Shown here piece by piece: positions 29,773-42,600 of a stretch of DNA of 64,000 nt. Source of the stretch: Pocillopora verrucosa (taxonomy: Eukaryota > Cnidaria > Anthozoa > Scleractinia > Pocilloporidae); contig NC_089314.1 of the NCBI RefSeq assembly GCF_036669915.1, positions 4,597,120 through 4,661,119 on the forward strand. The letters are read 5' to 3'. The notes beneath the pieces are model-generated. The model was given only the letters and a program-made list of their open reading frames with translations, was not told the DNA's origin and did not search any database. A program made the translations under genes and the position numbers. Every line of letters begins with the position of its first letter. The first letter of the stretch is position 1.

Positions 29773-32700
29773 TCAGTGCATGGTTGGTGCCTCAGAAATG
29801 ACAGTAGCACCGTGTTTGTCCCACAATTCCATTGCTTCATTAACAATCATCTCAAAGTTGTCTTTTGGGACTGGCTGTACACAAGCACCATGAAAACATG
29901 TAAATAAAAGTACTGGTAATTAGACAAAATAAGAAATTTTATTTATGAGTTTAACCCTTCACACCCTAACATCAGTATGCACATTCTCTATACTGTTTTC
30001 TATACATTTCCTAAGGTGCTGACAAAAAGAATTTGCTTAACAATCAAGAGCCTAAAATATATTAAAGTTCACACGGCAAGAGCCTCTTTAGTTGGTGACC
30101 ATTTCCTTTATTCTCATGACCTTGATGTGTGATTTGAGGATGATATTGTAGGGAGAAATTACATGCTGGTCACTCTTAGCAGTCAAAAGGTTAAATAGTA
30201 TGGTAATCCAAAACTGCCATGACAAGGATTTCATTATGGTGTGTGACTAGTGAAGTACAGTGCATTTGATATATCCTACCTTGCAAAAGAACCTCTCAAC
30301 ACCCTGAATAGATTTTTCCATAAGGAGTTGACGTCTAAAGAACACCAGAAGACTGACAGCCACAAAAACAAGAATCTTACTGGATCCACTCACAACTTTG
30401 TCCCATATCCTACAGAAGAAAAATATAAACAAATTAAAAAAAACATACAAACTCAATTAAACTACTTACAATGTACCCCTAAGCCCCAGCCTAAAGCTGT
30501 CAAGTTTCCTTAACCCTATACACCCTAACACCAGTATGCATTTTCTCCATACTGTTCTCTGTACATTTCCTAAGGTTCTGACTAAGAGAATTTGTTTAAG
30601 AATTCAAAACTTCCTTCATTGGTGATCATTTTCTCTATTCTCCTTGACCTACATGTGTGATTCAGGTGTGATATTGTAAGGAGAAGTTAGATGCTGGACA
30701 CTCTTAGGAGTGAAAGTGTTAAGAGTCTGGACATGTGTAACAATTTACAATTAAAGGTTTTTAAATTAGCTTTGGCATGGTGATGAGAATCACCTGGGCT
30801 AAGGTTTATGTTATCAACCAAGATGATGACAAACAAGGCTAAAACAAAAGCCAAGCCTTAAGTCCCAAAATGATTGAAAAAAAGTATTATGCGAGCTTAA
30901 AAACTATCATAATCATGATGATGTCACTTCTAAGTGTCTATGACTACTGCCAGGAGGTATAATAACACCAAACACTGCTTACAGGAATAAGCTTAGTACT
31001 TAAAGTGCCCGTGACATGAAATTTTTTTTGCATAAGTATTTTGCTTATGGTATGAACAAATCAATTTTGATAGGAGAAAAATTTCAAAAATTTAAAACTC
31101 GGTTTTTTTATGCCCTTACATGCTCTTATTTTGTCTTAAAAGTGTTCTGTGGACTGGTAGCAAGTTAGTGGGTGATTACATAGAAAACTGTGAAACCTCT
31201 CAGTTGACACTTACAAATCCCTCACATATCTTGCAATTTTGTGTCAGTCAGCATTGAAATACCCTTTAAATAATGTCCAATAGCCATGAATACTTATCTT
31301 CAGCAAGCTCTACCAAGAGTTATGATACATTTTACTCCACTTAGAACTGACTGAGGTAACCCTAACTAATGAAGTGGAGGTAATGTAGAGGTAATGATTG
31401 CAGTTATAAAATCTGTACACAAAATGATCAAGAGATGAAAGTATTCGATAACCTTTCCATGCATGAATCTGGAATATCCTCAGCAAAGCCACTTTCAAAC
31501 CACCTCATGAAAATAAAAAGAACAAAACATAAGAAAACATTTACAAGAAACAGTTTAACCAAATGAATATAAGTTTTCACACCAAAGCCATTTACAACTC
31601 TAAAAGAGATTTTTTAACCCTTTCACTCCCAAGATTTAAGGAGGTGAGCGTGGCCTAGTGGTTTGGGCGCTGCACTTGTAAGCTGGAGGTCCCGGGTTCA
31701 AGTCCTCCTCCCTGCCACTGGATGGATTTGTCTTCGGTGGCCCCGAATTCAACTCCTGCACGCTTTGTAAATAGCCAACTGGTCTGCCTCCTACCAGTTG
31801 GGGTTTTTAACGAGTTTCTGTTCACTTACGATATTTGTTTCCTTATTTACATTGTCCCCAATTAACACAGCAGTGCTAAAATACACTGACACTTAAATAA
31901 AGTTATTATTATTATTATTATTAGATCTGATTGTTAATTCTCCCCTCTTGCTGATACTCATTTCCTTTTAAACTGGTTCCAAGAATTTGGTGTTAGATCA
32001 AGATAACAACTTCTACCTGATAAGTTTGAGTATTCTCATTACCTGTCTGCTAAATAATGTTTGGATATTAGAGGGAAAAGTTACATATCAATCACTTCTG
32101 GGATTTTAAGGGATAAGAAAAAAAAAGGGGTTGAAAACCAGAAATTAAACCAATCTGACCAGTGTAATGAAGTAAAATTTGGTTTTTAAAATTAAAGAAG
32201 GAATAGGGTTGAGAGAGTTGTTTTTACTGAGATTAAGAAATTAATAGCTCAAATATTTTATCTACCTCTTATGTGGTAAGACATTAAATGCGTCAATATT
32301 TAATAAGTGTTTATGAAGATGGACATCTTCAGCTTGAAGGTAATACTGAATCAGGTTTGCCTTGAAACACAATAATATCAATAATTAATAATAAAGAAGA
32401 TTACAGCCCTAATTTCAAATAAGAAAAAACTGTAGCTTAAACAAGCATATTAACAACAGGCTAACACTAATTTTCAAATAAAAAAAACAATAAAAACAGG
32501 AGATTTTGGTGCACAAAAAATCTTTTGAGATTCCTACAAAAATGTTGGTTGCAAAGGTCCTACTGTGCAATTATAATAATATTGATTTTTGAAAAAAAAT
32601 TGTGTTAAATTATTTGACTTAAAGTAACAACTAATAATAATTCATAACTCATGACCAAATTCTACAAACATGCTACACAACTAGAAAACTCATTAAAGTA

Positions 32701-35553
32701 GGCTAATGTGCATCACAGCATTGTTGTTGTTGTTGTTGTTTTTTTAATATCATCGAAAACAACTTACTGCAACTCATCATCAAACTGGTTTCAAATATTT
32801 TAAACCAAGAAAAAATCAAACCAATAAATGTACAAAGAAAGATTGGATACAATTCAAACCATCATGCATCTTAAAAAATGTTAAAAACTGAAAATACTTG
32901 CTTGGCTGAGCAGAAAAAGATGCTTTTTAGTATAGTTTTTTAAAATGGTATGCCACAACAAGATTCTGTGTTACCAGTTTCTCTAGCTGTAGTCCTGACT
33001 GGTCCAGACACTTCATGAACTTTGCCGACAACCAGTAAAGATCAACTTCGTCTTCAAACATTTCACTAAACACCTGCACTACAGATCTCATTACTTCTGC
33101 TTTCCTTTCAAGATCCTAATGGGGTACAAAATAAAGCTATTAAGTTGTGTGTCTTCATCAATTTCCAAACTGTAGGTAGAGAGAACTGTTTCCAGTGAAA
33201 TCCCCCACTTCAAATGCAGGAGTTTTAGGATCCTTGCCCTACAAATAAGCCACACTTCTTGGTACATCCTTCACCCTTAATCTCCCAAGATCCAATTAGT
33301 AATCCTCCCTATTTCCTGCCATAGGTTACCTTTAATTTAACCTTGTAGATTAGACAAAGAATTTGGTATTTTTTCAAAATAACACTCTTCAGCTGATAAG
33401 CAATTTTATTATATAGGCAGCAATGAAATACCAAGTGAGCTTTTGTGTGAAAACATGATCTCTTCACAGATAAAGATAACATGTTATATCCACACCTTAA
33501 AAGATTACTGTTGCTATAGTTACAAACAAAAGTAAAATCATCAGTTATGTTGTTGGTGTTTGTATAATAAATAAAATATTACATGGCCATGCCGAGATAT
33601 GAAATTTCTCTTCCAATGTTAAAATATTTGAAATATCTGCACACCTATGTAATATCCTTTAAAATGTGTCTGTTCTCATAACCTGTTTACAAGATAACTT
33701 ATTGGAATTACAAGGTTGAGTTACAAGTCATTCACTTCTGGGAGTTGAATGTTTAACCCTTTAACTCCCAGTTCAAATTTGTCCTTCTCCTTACTTTCAT
33801 TTATACATTTCCTATTATTTTAGTTCAGAGAATTTAGTATTGGATCAACTAATTATCCCCAAATCAATATTTTTCTTTATTCTTATCACTTATCTGGTTG
33901 ATATTGTATTGATATTGTAAGGAGAAATTTTGTCTTGGTCACTCATGGGAGTTAAAGGGTTAAGGCTATGTGGCAAAACAGCTGTAACTTTAACCCTTTA
34001 CATCCTAACATCAATATGCATATTCTCTATACTGTCCTCTATAAATTTCCTAAGGTGCTGATAAGAAGAAGTTGTTAAATAATCAAGAGCTTTTTTAATT
34101 GGTGATCATTTCCTTTATTCTCATAACTTAAATGTGTGATTCAGGGGTGATATCATAAGGAGAAATTATATGCTGGTCACTTTTACAAGCTAAAGGATTA
34201 AACAATGTATCTTAAGGGTGTATTTACACCACAGATTGTGGATCAAGTAAGCAAAGCAAGAGTCCTTAAACTACATGAAAGTCACTGCTCTGTTGCTCAA
34301 CTCAGCATTTCAAAATTAAGAAATAATTAAATTTCCTTTATATTTTACCTTTGGTACTTTTACAAATCGAAAAGCTCCTTCATCCAACAAAAAGACCATT
34401 GACATTTGATAAGGCAATTCATCTCCATCTGAAATTTTCCTTATAACTCTCAAAGCATGCTGAAGGTCATGAAAATGTTCACATCGCTGTTGCATTACAA
34501 ACTGCTGGGCATCGTGGTAAGGGGGAATGATACCTGTTTTCCATGAAAACAGAAAAAAAAAAAAAAGCAGAAAGGCAGTGAGAATTTTCATCTGTTTGTC
34601 TACTTCATCAGTGGCTCCCAAAGCTTTACTTTTACTCAGAAAATTAGATCATAATTCGCTGTGCTGGGGACATTTTGTTATAAATTTAAGGTATGATTTT
34701 TATGGTTTTCAATTCCAGGTTGTGTTATAAGCTATTGCCCTTGTTCTCAGGACTGGAGTACTTTTAGAGGTAGTTAGCATTTGTATCCAGTTCACTCTTT
34801 TGAAACTGTAGTACATTTAATGAGGTTTTCTATGTACAAATCTCATGGAGTCCCAGAGGAACGCTTTATTCCAGCAATAGTTTGCATTTTTTTCATTGTT
34901 TTCGTGATGTAGTAACCAATGCAAGATTTTTAAAGAAACCCGCAAAAAAGTATACGAACAAGCCGAACGCGAGTCATTTACAAACTTCTGGACGTTTCCC
35001 CACCATTCCAAGGGGTTATTAACCGATAGAATGAGCAGTCTATTGCCTCTATAAAATAAATTTGGCTTTGAAAGTATTATAAATGATATATTTTGACAAA
35101 TCCAGGCGCAAGATGTATCTCAGTTATGTTATTCTCGACCAGAGCAGCTGATCTTCAAAATTAACTAAACTGATCAATGCAAACTTCCGAGCGAAACTTT
35201 CTACCGCACAGTATCGATGTAAATAATTTCCTTCAGGCTACTTGCAATGATCAGAAATTTATCGAAAGGCATTCTTACCTAAAATCACTTTCCAGACATG
35301 GGTTCTGTAAACTGCAGGTAAGGTAAACCGAGTGCTAAATGTTGAAATGCGTTGTAAATCTAAAGAAAAAGTTTGGGTATTTCTGGACTTAGTTTCTAGA
35401 ACTTTGGAGCATAAAAATCACCCCTGTGACTATTTTAATACCTATTGGGTCATCTTTCAGCAGTATCTCCAACGCTTTCCTTTGCTCGACGTTTTTTAGG
35501 CCTAAAGTATCATAATAAAATGTTCGAAAATTTCGTCCATTTTTGTCCACCAT
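29773..35553 (-). CDS. TBC1D7: TBC1 domain family member 7 (TSC complex subunit)
   Basis: Eight exons join in frame to 298 aa (human 293): 35442-35553, 35279-35359, 34349-34533, 32975-33115, 32266-32360, 31453-31503, 30280-30409 and 29773-29874. TBC1D7 binds TSC1 and stabilises the TSC1-TSC2 complex, which restrains Rheb and mTORC1 at the lysosome. Similarity runs along the whole length: NFRTFYYDTLGLKNVEQRKA and LEILLKDD at the N-terminus, VYRTHVWKVILGIIPPYHDA, DEVDLYWLSAKF, and the nearly identical IWDKVVSGSSKILVFVAV near the C-terminus. I see no IxxDxxR or YxQ finger typical of active Rab GAPs, as expected for this subfamily. Introns are loaded with MITEs. The 5' start codon context and the first exon match the human N-terminus. 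Confidence 0.93.
29951..30194. mobile_element. MITE family B copy in TBC1D7 intron 7
   Basis: It starts TTAACCCTTCACACCCTAAC, then ATCAGTATGCACATTCTC, and ends with GTCAAAAGGTTAA. About 244 bp. Family B shares the TTAACCC ends and the ATATTGTAGGGAGAAATTAC segment with family A but differs in the left interior. Confidence 0.8.
30510..30722. mobile_element. MITE family B copy in TBC1D7 intron 6
   Basis: TTAACCCTATACACCCTAAC at the left, CCAGTATGCATTTTCTCC inside, and GGAGTGAAAGTGTTAA at the right, about 213 bp. It lies just upstream (on the minus strand) of the acceptor of exon 7. Confidence 0.8.
31614..32116. mobile_element. MITE family A copy split by a SINE, TBC1D7 intron 5
   Basis: The left end TTAACCCTTTCACTCCCAAG is followed after a few bases by a tRNA-derived SINE. 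The element then resumes at AGATCTGATTGTTAATTCTC and runs to a degraded right end near 32116. The whole copy without the insert is about 220 bp. Confidence 0.75.
31641..31923 (+). mobile_element. tRNA-derived SINE
   Basis: A box TGGCCTAGTGG (31651-31661) and B box GGTTCAAGTCC (31695-31705) fit the RNA polymerase III consensus exactly, 33 bp apart. A tRNA-unrelated body follows, then an (ATT)n tail ending near 31923. The 5' part resembles a tRNA without intact arms, so it is a SINE head and not a tRNA gene. Limits are approximate. Confidence 0.85.
32723..32745. repeat. (TTG)n microsatellite
   Basis: A short run of TTG units followed by a T run, inside TBC1D7 intron 4. Confidence 0.75.
33270..33752. 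mobile_element. Degraded MITE family A copy with insertion, TBC1D7 intron 3
   Basis: The left part (CCCTTAATCTCCCAAGATCC) and right part (CATTCACTTCTGGGAGTTGA) match family A ends. They are separated by about 250 bp of unrelated sequence, so the copy seems to be interrupted. Confidence 0.5.
33753..33963. mobile_element. MITE family A copy in TBC1D7 intron 3
   Basis: TTAACCCTTTAACTCCCAGT to CATGGGAGTTAAAGGGTTAA, about 211 bp, with the usual interior (GTTCAGAGAATTTAGTATTG). It abuts the degraded copy on its left. Confidence 0.85.
33990..34202. mobile_element. MITE family B copy in TBC1D7 intron 3
   Basis: TTAACCCTTTACATCCTAAC, then ATCAATATGCATATTCTC, ending CTAAAGGATTAA, about 213 bp. With the two neighbours this makes three elements in a row. 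Confidence 0.8.
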
Positions 35554-38500
35554 CTTGGTGCAGGATTAACAGGTGTCATGTAAGCGTCATGGAATTTAAC
35601 AACACCTCGGACTTAGTCTGCAGCTCAAAAAGACCCTAACTAGCGCGACACCGAGAACATAACGTACGACTGAGAGAAAAAATCAGGGCGTTGGCGATTT
35701 CAATTAAGATATTTTTTGATTCCGTAGAACTAATTGTTGCCCAATGTAGTTTCTTATTGCCAAAGTCAGTTTGATATCTAAAAAAAAAAAAAAACCGCTG
35801 TTCCCCAATGCATCAATCTTACTCACCGGCGACTGGGGCTCACTAAAAGAGAACGGATGTCATTTGGGTCATTTTCCGTGCGAAAAAAGGCCATTTTCGA
35901 AACGAAAAGCGAAGCGTGGCATATGCAAGGAAACAATTACATTACAATCGTTTCGGATCAGAGAAACGTGACTCGCAGCTCATATGGAGGTATTTTGTTA
36001 AAACGGTTTCATTTTAAGAAGGCGTTTACAGTCTTTACAAGAAAAAACGGTTTTTAAATGTTTAGCTTGTCGGAACATTTTATTATCCACTGCTTTATTT
36101 ATGTAACCGTCGTAGGAAAGCTAGGAAACCTACACGGAGGAAACCTACTCGTGACAAACAGATCGGACTCCCGCTGCGCGGTCGTCCGATTTTGTTATCA
36201 CTCGTATGATTACAGACCGAATTGGACGACACGAAGTCTTACCATCAATTAATCATAGAAATATTAATTTCCGAGAAAAGAAGAATAGCCAAGTTATAAT
36301 GTTATGTTACAGTTTGTATAGTATTAAACTTAGTTTGAAGGACGGTGGGACACTATGGGATTCGTTTGTGTCAACAGCTAGCTTGTTGCAGACATGTTTT
36401 GTGGCTCTCGAATTAAGACAACTCATTCATTTGAATAAGAATTTACAGTCCTCTTCAGCAAAGTATAACAGGTCACTGTTCGACAAAAATCTTTAACCTC
36501 TAATCGGAATCATCTTTGCAAACATCTTTGGAATCAAATTAAATCTCCGCCGGCCAAGGATAAGAGTTGGTGGAAAATTTCAAGTTTATATTTTGGCAAA
36601 CAGGTGCAAGTTTTCTGGTTTAGTTACATCGTGTTTTGAGCTATTCTGAGCTATTTCGCGCATTCGTGGCTAAAACTGAAGTTCATTTAAGCTATTGCAT
36701 GTTACAAACAATGAATGGGCACATTGTAGAGTGTTATTTTTCTCTTCTCTCCTCAAATACTTTAACAGTTCCGGTTGCAAGGGCGGAAATATTGATTCTA
36801 TTTTAACATTTTTAAAAAAGAGAAATTCACACAAAAGAATCAGCGCTAGGAATTCGGATTTCTTCTACTTTTAAAACTCTACATTACTTGAAAGTTCTTG
36901 TTTATCCCGTTTTTCTTATAAGGGAACTTAACTTTACATGCCGTAATGTATTTACAACGTTTTCTCGCAAATTTATTATTGTACTATTATAATATCAATA
37001 TCCTTTATCGTTAATTATTGTAAACTGTAATCTAATTGTGATGTAAAATAAATAAAATGAAATAGAAAACTTGAATAATAAACTCCTTTTCTCGTGTTAC
37101 TTTAAATGTATACTTTCACTGGTATCGCTGAAGTAGTTACCAATCAGTGAAATCAAAGGTAAAGTATATCTGTGATTCTACGCATCAAAAATCAATTTCG
37201 TTCTATTTTATCCCTGCAGCCGGCATCGGTCGCTGAAACTGGAAATCTGGTGGTTCTCGGGTGATATCAGGCTCAAATCTTCCTCTCTGGCGGTCAAATG
37301 AAAATCTTTGGAATAAACTGATATCTTCAATTTATTCTATTGAAAAAAAGTATGATAGACTTAACATTTGCGCGATAAGACCTAAAATTACCGAGAAAGC
37401 TCAATAGCGAAAGAACAGTTAGACGGCATTTTAAATCAACACTTGAAGGTTATCTGTAAGTTCCACTGCCGTGTATTTTTTTGAACTAACTACATCCTGA
37501 CAGCTGGCTTATCTTAGGTTATTCTCCCTGTGATTTGATAAAGATATTAGTTAAAAAATTATCAGGTTTTAAACTCATATTAACATGGTACGGAAGCGTT
37601 ACAAGGTCGAGCTAAATCATGTGCGACAGCGGGTTCCACCCATTTAAAATTTTTTAACCTTCAGTGAAGTCTGGTGTCACTATATCTTAAAACTAACATT
37701 TCGTTCAATCCCTGGGTTTCGGTGTTTTTTTCCTCCAAGACATTTCAAAACTTTCTTTCTTTCCATCCGGAATGTGCAATTTCCAACCAATTTCTGTTCT
37801 AACCGATTAATCGATTTCCTATTAAACACCTCTTTGATTATAAACTGTGTATTGTGTTTGGTAACAGAAGTGACTTACATTTGAGCGAAAGTTTCAGAAC
37901 AGATTGAAACATTCTGTTTAACCAACAAAAATATTAATTTATTTACCTCAATATCCAATTCTTGCACAGTCTAAATTCCTATTTTTCCCCATCAAAACAA
38001 CCATGTTCAATCAAATATGAATTATTGTTTTTGTGCACCTGTACGTTTCGCTAGTTTAACTCAAACATATGCGCTCGACAAGTTGAAAAGTGGAAAATAA
38101 CTAGTGCCATTATGAAAGCACACCTCGCCAGATAAGCTTTATTTCTTCGACTTAAGTAAAGGAATTGTGGCGAATAATTTCGCAAATAAAGTAAGTATTG
38201 AAAGGAAATTCTTATTGGTTATCATGAGAATAAAAGAATCAGTCAAATCAAGTAATTTTTTTTAACCAGCATTGTTATAAAAATAATCCCTCTGCACGTT
38301 AATGAAGATCCGGTAGCATCTATTGAAGAGCAAGTAATCGCAGCCAGAATCATTTAACGGGAAGAATAAACAGTGGATTATCCAAGACACATGAGTGATC
38401 GGCCTTGACTGTTATACAAAGACCTGCATCAGAAAATAACAAGATTTTAATCTTTGATTTGCTTTTACGAGTACCTCCAGAAAGGGCCAACGGATTTCGA

Positions 38501-39621
38501 AATTGAATTGATTGATCAATAATATTGACACTTTTTAGCTGTATTCATAAATTCGCGTTGCCAACATTTATATATTATTTAAATTCATTTTGAACAATGA
38601 CCAGAAGATTCGAAAACCATTTGACATCCATTTCTATCGGATGACAGAAACAAGTCGGGTTTCCTATTTTAGATAACGTTTCCGTCAAAAAGAAAAAAAA
38701 GACATGTTTCTAGCCTGCAGTTTAGAAAAACTGCTTCATAATACCGAGATTTCATGATTAACGATAAAAAATTTAAGTTGACTGGGAACATTTACAATAC
38801 AAAGGCAAGGACGTCGTTAATTAGGAAGCTTCAATACACCCGCGCCTCGTCTTGGCAATCTCTTTGTGCACGATTTCTTTTTCATAGTGAAATAAATGGT
38901 TGTTTGATGATCTGAAAAGTATTCTTAGCTTACAACGTTTACAATCTCTCTAAACTAATTCGTTGTCTATATCAGTTATTCTCGCAACCAGCTGTAAACA
39001 AAGTAACTTTAAAGTATAAGGCCAAATTAAATAAATCTAACGTTTTTTTCGACTTTAATTAATTTTAATGCATTGAAAAGGATGGATAACCTTTGTAATT
39101 CTCTTCTTATCAGGCGGGCCTCTATAAACAAAGATGTTTTGAACTCTGGGGAAAGTCTTGTTATGTTCACCAACCGAAAAATAAACTCTCTTTTGTTCAT
39201 TTAAAAATAATTCGTTAATCATTTTGTCCAGCCATTTTTAAGTCATTACTGCCTTCTTGACAGAATGGAATCCGCTTTAAATGAAAGAAACATAACTTGT
39301 TATTCTCATACTTTCCGGAGGATTTTTTTTTAAAATAAACCAGGCAGGTGACATGAAATTTACTAAAGACTTTAAAGCAGAGAATATATTTGGGTTTTTT
39401 CGCACCAGAAACGTGACAAATGAAAACTTATTTATTATTTTATAGTTCATATGAAAGCTCATTTTTAAAGTCATTGTTAAATCTTCAATCGAGAGGGGAA
39501 GGAACTTACTAGTGATCTCCTTTGTCCTCCTTCAGTTTTAAATTGATGCGAATGTTGCACGGAGACAAAACACGAGGTTGGCGTCGATAAAGGACCACTT
39601 CCTTGTCAGTGCCGTTTAAGG
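35554..39621. other. Four-kilobase spacer between divergent TBC1D7 and PRSS23-like genes
   Basis: This should hold the TBC1D7 promoter (left) and the protease promoter (right). Open frames at 35771-36496 are short and without family similarity. I recognise no transposon, exon or RNA gene in 36.5-39.6 kb, which is plain AT-rich sequence. Confidence 0.5.
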
Positions 39622-42600
39622 ATGAAGGCAATTTTTGTGATGCTCTTGATGTTAAAAGCTGTGAGGTAAGTTCACCTAGAACATTGGGAAACGATTTATG
39701 GTCGTATTTCAAGTGATGTGAGTCAATGTTTACATGCGCTCCAGTCTCAATGCACTGGAATTATTCGCACGGTAAGCATTCCAAGAGGATTCTTGGATTC
39801 AGGTCTAGTTCATAAAGCGAAACGAAAAGGCGACCGTGTTGTTGGTATAGTTTATAGAATACCCCGTAGAGTAGAAAAAAGTCTATGATACTTTGATTCG
39901 GGTGAGGTGTTCCACTTGAGAATTAGATCCACTGATACAAAAACGTAATTGAACCTTGGGAAACATCTCACGGCAGAGAGGTTTCAGCGCCATAGTTGCT
40001 TTGAAAAAACAACCGCAAGACGTTAAACAAAAGAGGAGATATTTAATGAAAATCTACAGTCGTACGGGGCTTAAGCTCTGATATAAGAAAACCCCTATGA
40101 CCCTAAATTAGCAATAAAATAATGAAATTATTGAAAGGCAACCTCGGAATTACATTTGTTTGGGCTTGCTAAGAGAAAATGACACTTAAGATTTTTATGG
40201 TGTCCGGTTATAAATCAAAATGCAGATATCATTCGAGTAAAGACCATTTCAACTGAGCCATTTTTTCCATATGTTAAACATACTTCAGAATAGCTAAGTG
40301 AACAATCGACCTGTCAGGCGAAACATGAAAGTTTCTCAAATGTAAAGTAAAGTTGTTTATTTTGGCTACATAAAAACATTTTCAGAGAAAGGTAAAGTTA
40401 GTTTTATGAATTATGAAAGGGTTCTGGTCTACCAAAGCTGATTTGTGTAACATGTAACCGAAACAACAATAAAACCGTAGAAATAAAAATTTTCGTGCTC
40501 TTGAGTTCTTTAGGCATCTTGATTGTCCCTTCAGACGAGCTCCAAATTGTCTTGGGCGACTTTAACATTCCTATCGTTATTTGATCATCCAAAATGTTAT
40601 CATGCGAAATGATTTGCAACGTGAAATAAAATGTGATTTGCAGTTTTTAAGACCAAGTCAGTGTGGTAACGCGTGATCTGCAAGGCATCTAAGATTATGA
40701 CCGCTCTCTGAAAATTCAGGTGTTTCTCCAAGTTTGTTTCCAATCTCTATGCAGCTTGCGTACAGCAAATTGGTTTTACGTCATGATAAACATAAGAGAC
40801 TTAAACTGGAGCAGGATTACCGCCCATGTAATATAACCCATTAATTAGTTGGATGCTTCCAGTTAGGGCGCGCAACGCACGTTATTGTTTACGTGGACGT
40901 AGACGAAGAATAGATAAAAGGAAATTAAAATAGTCATTTTACGTAAGAATCTGTGGGCAGACATTTCCTCCCATTGTAAAAAAGATAACCTGCCCACTCT
41001 GCACTGAGCGTATTTTCAAAGAACTTTTGAAATATGTTGACATATGCTGTTGCTATTTCAGTGTGAAAACTCTGCCTGAATTTAAATCCAGCAAAGAACC
41101 AGATAACAAGGCACGTGCAGATGACGTAACTGATGACATTACTTTGGAATATCGTCCTGAGATGTTAAGGGAAAATTTGATCAAATTATTCAACTTGACT
41201 GCACAGGACTTAGAACTAAGGTATGGAGTATTCTAATGTGTATGGGTGCGTAAGTGTGTGTGGGTGTGGGAGGGGGGAGGGGAGGGGAGGGAGAGAGAGT
41301 AGGTCATTTGTGTGGGACAATAGGAAATGAGCCGAATAACCCAAAGTCAGCGTAGTATCAGCCGAAGCCAGAGCTAATTATGGCTCTTGCGGAACCCCCC
41401 CCCCCACCCCCCTAAGTTCTTTTCCAGTTTCTTTATCAATGACACGATCACGCTGAAAATTTACATTCGTCCTGTTAGCCCATCACAGATAACCACAGAA
41501 CTTTTTCAGTCACGCGGTGAAAAATTATGTAAATTTATTTCAACAAAAGTAAATATTAACACAAGAAAAGCGGTTATAACCCGCGGGACTGATTAAGAGA
41601 ATATCAACTGATATTTTCCTGGACTGACTTAGTGCGCCAACATGGCCGCCATTTTTTTGTTTAGGTTACCAATATGGATACCCTTACGTTACGTGAAAAC
41701 GATCTATTATATTCCTGGAAAGATTGCCATTGTCCATTTCTACTCTCAGTTTGAGAGAGGAGAGAGGCTCCGTCGACCGTTGACATAGGCTCTGACTCTT
41801 GCCTGAAAACACAACAAAATGATTTCTTCAGGGTTAGATTATGGAGCCTTTGATTTTGTCTCTCGATTTATCGGTTTCGAATATGGACAAATAGGCAGGG
41901 ATAATTTTTTTGCACCTATCTGGCATATCTTGCCAAAGTACACAAAATACCCTGGTTGTGTAGTATTCTATAAGGGATTAACATAAAGTTAGCGTGACGA
42001 GGGATTTGCCAGATTCACTTGTGAGATGCAGGATGAAAGACAATTTTAGGGCGGAACGCGGTTTAAAGTACAGCGAGATTGGAAGCCCTATTTTTGATCC
42101 CTATTATCAGTTCTAAGCTTGTAGGAAGATTGATTTTTAATCAGCTGTCGGTATATCTCGAAACATCACCTGATATAAAACTTTCTTTATCTTTTTTCCG
42201 AGTAGTAGATGATATTATGTACTATGAACAAGTTTTATAGTAAAAAAGAGCAAAAATTTCCTTTAACACTTTGCGTAATCCGGTTACAGACTGCGAACGG
42301 TTTTAACATTTCGGGCAAACTTTGTATAAAGTATTTATACGGTTATGATGTAACCCCCAAATTTGTGTTTTGCTTCTTTTTTTGATTTGTATTCTTTTAT
42401 CCTGTTAAATCTGTTACACTTTCCACTCTGAGACAGAAATTTTACTCTTTCTTCTCTCTTGACAAGCCTGGCCTCTTCCAAACGGTTTGAAAATAATCGA
42501 ATTTTGTTTTTATATTCCTAGTTATGAAACAATTTGGCCAGGGGGTCGTAGCACGATAACACTAAAAAGGAAATCTGGTGACAAGAAGTTATTGGATGTA

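Noticed and set aside
31641..31715. Possible tRNA gene
   Set aside because: A and B boxes are perfect, but arms do not fold as a tRNA and the sequence continues into a SINE body with an ATT tail.
36058..36496. Overlapping plus-strand frames in the TBC1D7-protease spacer
   Set aside because: They are short, compositionally ordinary and without recognisable motifs or consistent splice signals.
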